Shown: positions 1 to 7,708 of the stretch, piece after piece
Layout of the letters: each line of letters begins with the position of its first letter
Numbering within the stretch: the stretch's first letter is position 1
Assembly (NCBI GenBank): GCA_947497945.1
Contig: CANMIP010000016.1
Coordinates: forward strand, 1-64,000
Direction of reading: 5' to 3'
DNA length: 64,000 nt
Origin: an uncultured Tropicimonas sp.
GTDB lineage: Bacteria > Pseudomonadota > Alphaproteobacteria > Rhodobacterales > Rhodobacteraceae
Program-made: the position numbers and the translations under genes
The notes under the pieces: generated by a model
The model's input: the letters and a program-made list of their open reading frames with translations, nothing else
The model's database searches: none
Told to the model about the DNA's origin: nothing

Positions 1-14
1 TCTTTCGCATGCGT

Positions 15-140
15 CTGCTCCTGCAAAGGTTGGGCAGACTCTACATCACGGTGAGGGACTTTCCGGGGGGCAGGTCACTGCTCCTGCAAAGGTTGGGCAG
101 ACTCTACATCACGGTGAGGGACTTTCCGGGGGGCAGGTCA
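15..140. repeat. 63-bp perfect tandem duplication
   Basis: Positions 15-77 and 78-140 are identical 63-bp units, each beginning CTGCTCCTGCAAAGG and ending GGGGGGCAGGTCA. A partial third similarity (GATTCTACAC) follows at 141. Because 63 is a multiple of three, an open frame runs through both units, but no known protein is recognised. The rest of 141-314 is leader sequence for the next gene. This may be the edge of a mobile or variable region whose other side lies outside the window. Confidence 0.9.
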
Positions 141-314
141 GATTCTACACTAATCTTCTGGACCGGCCATCTCTTGATGACAGCCGGCGTTGAGAAAGGG
201 AGAGGACACCACCGCGAGGTCCCCAAAAAGACCAATCAGAAGGCCGGAAGTTATTGAAAGTCAGTGATAAGCGTGATCAGTTCTCAAAAAAAGCCGCTGA
301 AACAAGGAAGTACA

Positions 315-1796
315 GTGAAGAAAGTCATCGAGATAAACGAGCTAAAGAACGTCAAACGCTTGGTATTCGAGATGCCTCCGCCAGGAGTTTGGCTTCTTAC
401 TGGAGAGAACGGAGCGGGCAAGACGACGCTCTTGGCGTGCCTCAACCGTTTAGGAGATCGAAACGCATTCCCAAAGCACTTTCAAACTTCGAATGTTTCA
501 AACCGTTTGGATAGCTACGACAAATCCACGGTGAGTTTTTCGATAAATCAGTCTAAAGTTGTCTATAGTTACAGCGGTTCAAGATGGACTCCCAAGCCCA
601 AAAAGAATGCTTCTCTTATCAATGGTTTTGGATATGCTAGCGTTCTGTTTGTAGGGGCGAATGCGGAGCGCGTAACCCCAAAGCCAGAGGACTTTACTAC
701 GAAACGAATCCATCCTGTCCCACAATCAATTAAGAGCGCTGCAAACAAGATTTTCGCTTCGAATAAATTTGATGCTTTGCGAAAGGTCAATGTTACTAGA
801 GGTCAAAACCAAGCGTTTGTGTTTCGTGCAGGGGATAAGTACTTCTCAGAGAAGAACTTCAGTCTCGGAGAGTTGTGTACTCTGAAGCTGATCTCGAGAA
901 TCCAAGCGGCTCCTGCTAATAGTCTAGTAGTTATTGATGAGCTCGAAATGGCTTTGCACCCTTCTGCTCAGGTTCGGTTGTATCACTACCTTGAGGAAGT
1001 ATCGGCTCAGAACGGTCATACCGTTATTTTTTCAACTCACTCCGTAAGTCTGATCAAGACGGCAGATCGAAGCAAAATCATTTTCCTCAGGCGGCATGAT
1101 GATGGCTCGACAGTTGAAGAGAGGAAACCTTACCTCTCAGCGGTTTTGGGAGGGTTGGCTTATGTTGAAGAGAAGTCAGCCGACTCTGTCATCTACGTCG
1201 AGGACGAAATGGCGGAGCATGCGGCGCGTGCGTTGGTGAGACTCGTATCGGCAGACCGACTTCAAAGCGGGCAGTTTTCGGTGCCCAAGGTCGAAGTGGT
1301 GCCGATCGGTGGCTTTTTTCAAGTTGTTTCATTCCTAAAGAGACACGAAGCTCTTCATAGGTCCAGTGTCAAGAGTTACGCACTTCTTGATCGAGATGTG
1401 AAAGACGAAACGATTGCCGGATGGCAAGCACAGGGGAAGGTGCAGAACCTTGCTTGGTTTGATGAATACCAGGGTCGCATTCAGTTTCTTCCGTGGACTC
1501 CTGAGGTAGGTATTGTTGAACAATTTCTGCAACCCGGGAGTGCCCTCCTAGCGTCGACCCGTGAAAAGCTGGGCGAAGTGCAGCTTCATTTTCATACTAA
1601 TGCTTCGACGGTGAATGACCCGAGTAATCGCAACGAGTGCAAGGAGTGGGTTAACGATGCGGTTGAGTTTTGGAGCGAGCATTATGGTGTCGATTGTGCA
1701 AAGAGCAGAGAAGCTCTTTGCTCATCTCTGGCAGCGTTGTACTTCGCTGGCAATCGGCCAGCAGCGATGCAGTTGATTTCCCCCCTCATTTCGTAG
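315..1796 (+). CDS. AAA/ABC-type ATPase with C-terminal Toprim-like domain (OLD/PARIS-like)
   Basis: About 493 residues. The N-terminal half is an SMC/ABC-like ATPase: Walker A GENGAGKTT at residues 30-38, signature-like SLGE at 183-186, Walker B LVVIDE at 204-209 and an H-loop STHS at 240-243. The C-terminal part looks like a Toprim fold: an acidic VEDE at about 295-298 and a DRD at 359-361, the layout seen in OLD nucleases and in the DUF4435 effector of PARIS. Such proteins are commonly phage-defence nucleases or abortive-infection effectors; that role is inferred here. I chose the GTG at 315 because AAGGAAG sits four bases upstream; an in-frame GTG at 264 would add 17 residues but lacks a good ribosome site. 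The gene is visibly AT-richer than its neighbours, which suggests horizontal acquisition. No partner gene is visible downstream. Confidence 0.75.
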   Translation: MKKVIEINELKNVKRLVFEMPPPGVWLLTGENGAGKTTLLACLNRLGDRNAFPKHFQTSNVSNRLDSYDKSTVSFSINQSKVVYSYSGSRWTPKPKKNASLINGFGYASVLFVGANAERVTPKPEDFTTKRIHPVPQSIKSAANKIFASNKFDALRKVNVTRGQNQAFVFRAGDKYFSEKNFSLGELCTLKLISRIQAAPANSLVVIDELEMALHPSAQVRLYHYLEEVSAQNGHTVIFSTHSVSLIKTADRSKIIFLRRHDDGSTVEERKPYLSAVLGGLAYVEEKSADSVIYVEDEMAEHAARALVRLVSADRLQSGQFSVPKVEVVPIGGFFQVVSFLKRHEALHRSSVKSYALLDRDVKDETIAGWQAQGKVQNLAWFDEYQGRIQFLPWTPEVGIVEQFLQPGSALLASTREKLGEVQLHFHTNASTVNDPSNRNECKEWVNDAVEFWSEHYGVDCAKSREALCSSLAALYFAGNRPAAMQLISPLIS

Positions 1797-1803
1797 GGAG
1801 ATC

Positions 1804-1833
1804 AAAAAAGGACCCGTCGGGGGCGGGTCCTTT
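1804..1833 (-). terminator. Rho-independent terminator of the xdh-BMP operon
   Basis: AAAGGACCCG and CGGGTCCTTT form a perfect 10-bp stem (1807-1816 with 1824-1833) around a 7-nt loop. Read on the minus strand the stem is followed by a run of six T (complement of 1804-1809), directly downstream of the BMP gene that ends at 1860. It may also terminate the plus-strand ATPase gene ending at 1796. Confidence 0.85.
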
Positions 1834-1859
1834 CGAGTCTCTCGGGGGGGCTCGCAGGG

Positions 1860-2933
1860 TTACTGCGGGATCTCGCCGGTGATGCCTTCGACGTAGAAGT
1901 TCATGCCGGCCAGCGTGCCGTCATCGGCCACCTCACCTTCGGCCAGCCAGGCGGAGCCGTCCTGCTTGTTGATCGGGCCGGTGAAGGGGTGGTATTCGCC
2001 CGCGCCGATGGCTTCGACCATGGCCAGGGCTTCTTCCTTCACGTCTGCCGGCACGGCGTCGGTGATCTCGCCGATCTTGACCATGCCGGTGGAGATGCCG
2101 TCCCAGGTGTCGACGCTCGTCCATGTGCCGTCCATGACCGCCTGGACCTGCTGGATGTAGTAGGGCGACCAGTTGTCGATGATCGAGGAGACGCGCGGCA
2201 TCGGGCCGTAGTCTGCCATGTCGGAGGCCTGGCCGAAGGTGATGACGTTGCCGGCTTCCTGGGCTGCCGCTTGCGGGGCGGTGGAGTCGGTGTGCTGGAG
2301 GACGACATCGGCGCCTTGCTCGATCAGCGCCTTGGCGGCGTCGGCTTCCTTGGCGGGGTCGAACCAGGTGTAGACCCAGATCACGGAGAATTCGACGTCC
2401 GGGTTGACCTTCTTGGCGTGGAGATAGGCGGAGTTGATACCACGGATGACCTCGGGGATCGGGAAGGAGCCGATATAGCCGACCTTGTTGGTCTTGGTCA
2501 TCTTGCCGGCGATGTGGCCCTGCACGGCGCGGCCTTCATAGAAGCGGGCCGAGTAGGTGGAGACGTTGTCGGCGCGCTTGAAGCCTGTCGCGTGCTCGAA
2601 TTTCACGTCCGGGAACTTGGCGGCGACGTTGATGGTCGGGTCCATGTAGCCGAAGGAGGTGGTGAAGATGAGGTCGGCGCCGCCGAGGGCCATCTGGGTC
2701 ATGGCGCGTTCGGCGTCGGCGCCTTCGGGCACGGATTCCTGGTAGATTGTTTCGACCTTGTCGCCGAAATGCTCTTCGACCGCGAGGCGGCCTTCATTGT
2801 GCTCGTAGGACCAGCCGCCGTCGCCGATCGGGCCGACATAGATGAAGCCGACCTTGGTCTTGTCTTCGGCGAAGGCCGCACCGGCCAGGCCGACCGCCAG
2901 CGCGGTGCCGGCGAGGAGGGTTTTGAGTGTCAT
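1860..2933 (-). CDS. BMP-family ABC transporter substrate-binding protein (nucleoside/purine type)
   Basis: Protein of 357 residues in the BMP/Med (PnrA-like) family, which binds purine nucleosides and related ligands in the periplasm. The first 22 residues are a signal peptide ending in AAFA before EDKTKVGFIYVGP, the usual family start of the mature domain. It has no lipobox cysteine, as expected for a free periplasmic protein. It is the last gene of a seven-gene minus-strand operon that starts with xdhABC and contains the matching ATPase and two permeases. That context points to import of purine nucleosides or bases feeding xanthine dehydrogenase; the exact ligand is inferred. A strong terminator follows at 1804-1833. 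Confidence 0.9.
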   Translation of the reverse strand: MTLKTLLAGTALAVGLAGAAFAEDKTKVGFIYVGPIGDGGWSYEHNEGRLAVEEHFGDKVETIYQESVPEGADAERAMTQMALGGADLIFTTSFGYMDPTINVAAKFPDVKFEHATGFKRADNVSTYSARFYEGRAVQGHIAGKMTKTNKVGYIGSFPIPEVIRGINSAYLHAKKVNPDVEFSVIWVYTWFDPAKEADAAKALIEQGADVVLQHTDSTAPQAAAQEAGNVITFGQASDMADYGPMPRVSSIIDNWSPYYIQQVQAVMDGTWTSVDTWDGISTGMVKIGEITDAVPADVKEEALAMVEAIGAGEYHPFTGPINKQDGSAWLAEGEVADDGTLAGMNFYVEGITGEIPQ

Positions 2934-2969
2934 TGGTAGTCTCCCGTGTTGGTTTTTGGGCAGCTGCCT

Positions 2970-3902
2970 CTAGGACGAGGCGTGGAAGGATCGGCCGAGT
3001 TCCGCGGGCGCGTTGAGGGCGGCGCGCGAGCGGCCGGAGGACATGATCACGAGCACGAGGATCGTGATCAGGTATGGCGACATGGAAAGGTATTCGACGG
3101 GCACCTTGAGGCCGGCGGCCTGCAGGTTGAGCTGGAGCACGGAGAGGCCGCCGAAGAGATAGGCGCCGACCAGGATGCGCCAGGGCTTCCAGGAGGCGAA
3201 GACGACGAGGGCGAGGGCGATCCAGCCGGCGCCGGCGGTCATGCCTTCGGTCCATTGCGGGACGCGGACGACGGAGAGGTAGGCGCCGCCGAGGCCCGCG
3301 CAGGCGCCGCCGAAGGCGATGGCCATGAGGCGGATGCGGATGACCTTGTAGCCGAGCGCGTGGGCGGCGTCGTGGTTCTCGCCGACGGCGCGGAGGATGA
3401 GGCCGGCGCGGGTGTATTTCAGCGTGGCCCATGTCGCGGCGACGATGGCGATGGAGACGTAGACCATGAGGTCATGCCGGAACAGGATCGGGCCGAGGAC
3501 GGGGATGTCGGACAGCAGGGGGATGTGGAGGCTGGCGATTTCAAGGCCCTTGATGCCGATATAGCCCTGGCCGATCAGCGCCGAGAGGCCGAGGCCGAAG
3601 AGGGTCAGGGCGAGGCCGGTGGCGACCTGGTTGGAGAGCAGGTACTGGGTCAGGAAGCCGAAGATCATGGAGAGGGCGGCGCCGGACAGGGCCGCGGCGA
3701 TGAAGCCGAGCGTGGCGGATTGGGTTTCGACCGAGATGGCGAAGCCGCAGATGGCGCCGGTGATCATCATGCCTTCGACGCCGAGATTGAGCACGCCGGC
3801 GCGTTCGCAGACCAGCTCGCCGATTGCCGCCAGCAGGATGGGGGTGGAGGCGACCATGAGCGAGGCGAGCAGGAGGATCCAGTTGATCGAGGAGAGATCC
3901 AT
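2970..3902 (-). CDS. ABC transporter permease (BPD_transp_2 family, nucleoside uptake)
   Basis: Protein of 310 residues, almost entirely hydrophobic helices, beginning MDLSSINWILLLASLM. It contains the CERAGVLNLGVEGMM segment typical of BMP-linked inner-membrane permeases (YufQ-like, branched-chain permease superfamily). The frame is open further upstream, but the ATG at 3902 is preferred because the upstream part is encoded by the dispersed repeat at 3945-4110, not by conserved permease sequence. It should form the transport channel with the permease at 4138-5220 and the ATPase at 5217-6776. Confidence 0.9.
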   Translation of the reverse strand: MDLSSINWILLLASLMVASTPILLAAIGELVCERAGVLNLGVEGMMITGAICGFAISVETQSATLGFIAAALSGAALSMIFGFLTQYLLSNQVATGLALTLFGLGLSALIGQGYIGIKGLEIASLHIPLLSDIPVLGPILFRHDLMVYVSIAIVAATWATLKYTRAGLILRAVGENHDAAHALGYKVIRIRLMAIAFGGACAGLGGAYLSVVRVPQWTEGMTAGAGWIALALVVFASWKPWRILVGAYLFGGLSVLQLNLQAAGLKVPVEYLSMSPYLITILVLVIMSSGRSRAALNAPAELGRSFHASS

Positions 3903-3944
3903 CAGGTGTTTCCTCTGTTTGGCTGGTTCGATCCGGGTGCCATT

Positions 3945-4110
3945 GGCACGGAACCAAGGCCGAAGACCGCCGTGCCAGCGCCGGACCGGCCCAGCGGGCC
4001 GGCGCTTTGGTGAGACTTGCGCATCGCGTTGAGTTGCTTCGGATTTGTCACGATAAACCGCGCAGAACCGGCGTTGCTGCGCCGTCCCCCGGTCCGGCGC
4101 TGGCACGGCT
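3945..4110. repeat. Dispersed intergenic repeat, copy A
   Basis: About 166 bp with long terminal inverted repeats: GCCGTGCCAGCGCCGGACCG on the left is mirrored by CCGGTCCGGCGCTGGCACGG on the right. Two further copies lie at 11739-11901 (same orientation) and 58971-59134 (opposite orientation). This copy sits inside the operon, between the two permease genes, so it should be transcribed and could fold into a large hairpin. It resembles ERIC/REP or MITE-like elements; no transposase is present. Confidence 0.85.
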
Positions 4111-4137
4111 TGTGTTGCCTTGTTGGAGAGGTCTGCA

Positions 4138-5220
4138 TCATGCCACGCCCTCCTTCACGCGTTTGATCTTGTAGTTCGACAGCACGTCGACGCCGAGCAG
4201 GAAGAAGAGCAGCATGCCCTGGAAGGCCTGGATGGCGGCGGCGGGGATCTGGAGCGTGGCTTGTGCTGCTTCGCCGCCGATATAGGTCAGCGCCATCAGC
4301 AGGCCGGCGAGCAGGATGCCGATCGGGTGCAGGCGGCCGAGGAAGGCGACGATGATCGCGGTGAAGCCGTAGCCGGAATTGAAGTTGATCGCGATCTGGC
4401 CGGCGGGGCCGGTGACCTCGAAGAGCCCGGCGAGCCCGGCAAGCGCGCCGGAGAGGCCCATGCAGAAGACGACCAGCATGGTCGGGTTCACGCCGCCAAA
4501 GCGGGCGGCCTTGGGGGACTGACCTGCGAGCTGGATGTGGAAGCCGGTGAGGTGTCGCGACAGCAGGATATAGGCGAAGATCACCGCGATCAGGGCGGCG
4601 ACGACACCGTAATGGATGCCCGTCCCGGCCCAGAGCTCGGGATTGGAGGCGGCGGGATATTGCTGCAGGTTGCGCGAGCCGGGAAAGCCGGTGGCGTCCG
4701 GGTTGCGCAGCGCGCCGAGCGCCATCGCGGCGAGAAGCTGCTCGGCCACGTAGACCAGCAGCAGCGAGACGAGGATCTCGTTGGTGTGGAACTTCACCTT
4801 CAGGATCGCCGGGATCATTGCCCAGAGCAGCCCGCCAAGCGCGCCGGCGATCACCATCAGCGGGAAGATGTACCAGTGTTCGGCCGGGTAGAAGGCGAGG
4901 CCCACGGCGGCGCCGCAGATGGCGCCCATGATATATTGCCCCTCGGCGCCGATATTCCAGATCCCGGCCTTGAAGCCCATGGCGAGGCCGATGGCGATCA
5001 GGATCAGCGGCCCGGCCTTCACCAGCAGCTGGCCGCGATAGTAGAAGGCGAACTCGCCCAGGATCGGGTCGTAGAAGATCGTCTTGATCGCCAGGAACGG
5101 GTTCTTGCCGAGCAGCGCGAACATCAGCCCGCCGGCCAGCATTGTCAGCGCCACCGCAAGCACGGGGGTCGCATAGGTCCACGCCTTCGAGGGGGTGGGG
5201 CGTTTTTCCAGCCGGATCAC
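4138..5220 (-). CDS. ABC transporter permease (BPD_transp_2 family, YufP-like)
   Basis: Protein of 360 residues with a short cytoplasmic start MIRLEKRPTPSKAW followed by about nine or ten membrane segments, including the conserved stretch WNIGAEGQYIMGAICG typical of the larger permease of BMP-type nucleoside importers. Its start overlaps the stop of the ATPase gene by four bases (5217-5220), so the two are translationally coupled. Unusually, 235 bp separate it from the second permease gene, and that gap holds dispersed repeat copy A. Confidence 0.92.
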   Translation of the reverse strand: MIRLEKRPTPSKAWTYATPVLAVALTMLAGGLMFALLGKNPFLAIKTIFYDPILGEFAFYYRGQLLVKAGPLILIAIGLAMGFKAGIWNIGAEGQYIMGAICGAAVGLAFYPAEHWYIFPLMVIAGALGGLLWAMIPAILKVKFHTNEILVSLLLVYVAEQLLAAMALGALRNPDATGFPGSRNLQQYPAASNPELWAGTGIHYGVVAALIAVIFAYILLSRHLTGFHIQLAGQSPKAARFGGVNPTMLVVFCMGLSGALAGLAGLFEVTGPAGQIAINFNSGYGFTAIIVAFLGRLHPIGILLAGLLMALTYIGGEAAQATLQIPAAAIQAFQGMLLFFLLGVDVLSNYKIKRVKEGVA

Positions 5221-6776
5221 GGGTGACCCTCCTCGTAAGCTTCCTTGATGTGATGGGCGCCGCCGGTATCGGCCACGTCCATGTCATGTGCGCCGCCGAG
5301 CATCAGGCCGATCTGTTCCATGCTCAGGCCGCGCGTCGGTTTCGGCGCGGAGAGATGGCCGGCATTGAGGGCGGCGAAACGGTCGGAGACCTCGCGCAGC
5401 TCGTCGAGATCCTGGGAGATGACGATGACCGCGGTGCCGTTCGAGGCGAGGTCCAGCAGGGCCTGGCGGATGGCGGCGGCGGCGGAGGCGTCCACGCCCC
5501 AGGTCGGCTGGTTGACCACCAGCAGCTCGGGCCGTTGCAGGATCTCGCGTCCGATGACGAATTTCTGCAGGTTGCCGCCCGAGAGCGCGCGGGCGGCGAC
5601 ATGGGCTCCCGGCGTGCGCACGTCGAAGGCGGTGATGATCTGCTCGGCGAAGCGCTTGGCCGCGCCCCATTTGAGGAAGCCGGCCGAGGTGAGCTCCTGG
5701 CGCTGCCAGCCGGAGAGGATGCCGTTCTCGGTCAGGCTCATATCCGGCGCGGCGGCGTGGCCGAGCCGCTCCTCGGGGGCGGTCAGCATGCCGAGGCGGC
5801 GGCGGGCATTGGGCGGCAGGTGTCCCACCGTCTTGCCGCGGAAGCGCACGGTTTCGGGCGAGCCCATGGTTTCGCCGGAGAGCGCGGAGAGCAGTTCGTC
5901 CTGACCGTTGCCGGCGACGCCGCCAATGCCGAGGATCTCGCCGGCGCGCACCTCGAAGCCGATATTTTGCAGCTTGGTGCCGAAGGTGGCGACATTGGTC
6001 GAGGTCAGGCCGGCCACTTGCAGGATCACCTCGCCGGGCTCGGAGGGGGCGCGGTCCGGCACTTGCAACGCCTCGCCGACCATCAGCTCGGCCAGCTCGG
6101 CAGCGGATTTCTCGCGCGGGTCGCAGGAGGCGACATGTTTGCCGCGGCGCAGGATGGTGGCGCCGTCGCAGAGCGCGCGGATCTCTTCGAGCTTGTGGGA
6201 GATGTAGAGGATCGAGGTGCCTTCGGCCTTGAGCTTGTTCAGCGTGGCGAAGAGGATCTCGACCTCCTGCGGCGTGAGGACGGAGGTCGGCTCGTCCATG
6301 ATCAGGAGTTTCGGGTCCTGCAGCAGGCAGCGCACGATCTCGACCCGCTGGCGTTCGCCGGCGGAAAGCTCGCCGACCAGCCGGCGCGGGTCCAGCGGCA
6401 GGCCATAGGCGTGGGAGACCTCGCGGATCTCGCGCGACAGCTGGCTCAGGGCAGGCGGGTTCTCCATGCCGAGCCCGACATTTTCGGCCACGGTCAGCGC
6501 CTCGAAGAGCGAGAAATGCTGGAACACCATCGCGACGCCGTTTGCCCGCGCCGCGCGGGGCTCCGGCGGCGCGAAGGCCTGGCCGCGCAGCCGCATCGTG
6601 CCGCTGTCGGGTTTGACCAGCCCGTAGATCATCTTGACGAGGGTGGATTTGCCGGCGCCGTTTTCGCCCAGCAGGGCGTGGATTTCGCCCTCTGCAATAT
6701 CGAAGGACACGTCGTCATTGGCGACGACACCGGGATAGGCCTTGGTCAGCCCCTGGACGGAGAGGAGTTCGGTCAC
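5217..6776 (-). CDS. ABC transporter ATP-binding protein, two-domain (nucleoside uptake)
   Basis: Protein of 519 residues with two fused ATPase domains. Domain 1 has Walker A GENGAGKST at about residues 36-44, signature LSAGERQRVEIVR and Walker B LLIMDEPTSVL. Domain 2 carries the degenerate Walker A GVAGNGQDELL and signature LSGGNLQKFVIGRE, a pattern shared with sugar and BMP-linked nucleoside importers (YufO-like). It overlaps xdhC by four bases upstream and the permease gene by four bases downstream, so the operon is tightly coupled. It energises import for the BMP binding protein encoded at 1860-2933. Confidence 0.95.
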   Translation of the reverse strand: MTELLSVQGLTKAYPGVVANDDVSFDIAEGEIHALLGENGAGKSTLVKMIYGLVKPDSGTMRLRGQAFAPPEPRAARANGVAMVFQHFSLFEALTVAENVGLGMENPPALSQLSREIREVSHAYGLPLDPRRLVGELSAGERQRVEIVRCLLQDPKLLIMDEPTSVLTPQEVEILFATLNKLKAEGTSILYISHKLEEIRALCDGATILRRGKHVASCDPREKSAAELAELMVGEALQVPDRAPSEPGEVILQVAGLTSTNVATFGTKLQNIGFEVRAGEILGIGGVAGNGQDELLSALSGETMGSPETVRFRGKTVGHLPPNARRRLGMLTAPEERLGHAAAPDMSLTENGILSGWQRQELTSAGFLKWGAAKRFAEQIITAFDVRTPGAHVAARALSGGNLQKFVIGREILQRPELLVVNQPTWGVDASAAAAIRQALLDLASNGTAVIVISQDLDELREVSDRFAALNAGHLSAPKPTRGLSMEQIGLMLGGAHDMDVADTGGAHHIKEAYEEGHP

Positions 6777-7708
6777 GCGGGACGGTCCATGGCAGTCTCG
6801 ATTCTCGCTGAGTTGGCCCTAAGTAACAAGGCCGTGACCCCGACCGCAATGGCCTGCGGCGCCTTGCCGAGGGTTGGATCGCCAATCGGGCAGGTTATGT
6901 GCTGAATGGACCTGTCCGAATGGCCAAGTTGCCGCAATCGCTTGCGGAAACGGGCCCATTTCGTCGCCGATCCGATCAGCCCGGCGGAGGCGAAGCCGCG
7001 CTCGAGGAGCGCGTGGCAGAGCGCGAGGTCGAGCGCGTGGGAATAGGTCAGGATGAGGTGATGCCCGTATGTGGGCAGATGCGGCACCAGCTGCGCCGGG
7101 TCCTGCGCGACGATCCGTTCGACGCGCTGGGGAAGAGGTTCGGGGAAGCGCTCCGCGCCGGTATCGACCCAGTGGATCTGCCAGTCCTCCAGCGGCGCCA
7201 TCATCTGCACGATGGCGCGGCCGACATGGCCGGCGCCCCAGACCCAGAGCGGTTTTTGCGGCTGCGCGAGCGGCTCGACGATCCAGCCGTCGCACAGGGT
7301 GAGGCTGGCGGGGGCGGCGCCGTTGCGATGCCGGGAGAGCAGGCGGGTGATGGAGAGCGGGCGGGGGGCGGTCTCGCCGGGAAGCGGGCGAGCGAAGCAT
7401 TCCGCGTCGGTGTTGTCGAGGTCGCCGGCCTCGAAGGTCTCGCAGAGAAGCGTGACGGCGCCGCCGCAGCATTGGCCGAGCGCGGTTCCGAGGGGGATCT
7501 TGCGCAGCCAGGGGCCGGAGAGCGCGTCCCGCGCGGCGTCCCATTCCAGCCGGCCGCCGCCGATCGTGCCGCTCTGGCCGCCGTCCCAGACCAGCATCGA
7601 CGTGCCGGCCTCGCGCGGGGCCGAGCCCTTGACCTCGGTCACCAGGATGCGGGCGACGCGGCCATGGCGGGCGGTGGCGTCGCGCAGGGATTGCAGGTCG
7701 AAGCTCAT
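6773..7708 (-). CDS. xdhC: Xanthine dehydrogenase accessory protein XdhC
   Basis: Protein of 311 residues. XdhC binds molybdenum cofactor, promotes its sulfuration and delivers it to XdhB; it is not part of the mature enzyme. The N-terminal XdhC/CoxI domain contains the conserved GSAPREAGTSMLVW segment and GTIGGGRLEWDA; the C-terminal Rossmann-like part has LWVWGAGHVGRAIVQM. Start and stop each overlap the neighbouring gene by four bases, placing it between xdhB and the nucleoside ABC transporter genes. Confidence 0.95.
   Translation of the reverse strand: MSFDLQSLRDATARHGRVARILVTEVKGSAPREAGTSMLVWDGGQSGTIGGGRLEWDAARDALSGPWLRKIPLGTALGQCCGGAVTLLCETFEAGDLDNTDAECFARPLPGETAPRPLSITRLLSRHRNGAAPASLTLCDGWIVEPLAQPQKPLWVWGAGHVGRAIVQMMAPLEDWQIHWVDTGAERFPEPLPQRVERIVAQDPAQLVPHLPTYGHHLILTYSHALDLALCHALLERGFASAGLIGSATKWARFRKRLRQLGHSDRSIQHITCPIGDPTLGKAPQAIAVGVTALLLRANSARIETAMDRPA

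Noticed and set aside
9-257. 82-residue frame across the 63-bp tandem repeat
   Set aside because: The repeat length keeps the frame open by arithmetic; no ribosome site or family.
6600-6640. RutR half-site-like TTTGACCAG within the ABC ATPase gene
   Set aside because: It lies inside coding sequence and has no matching second half.
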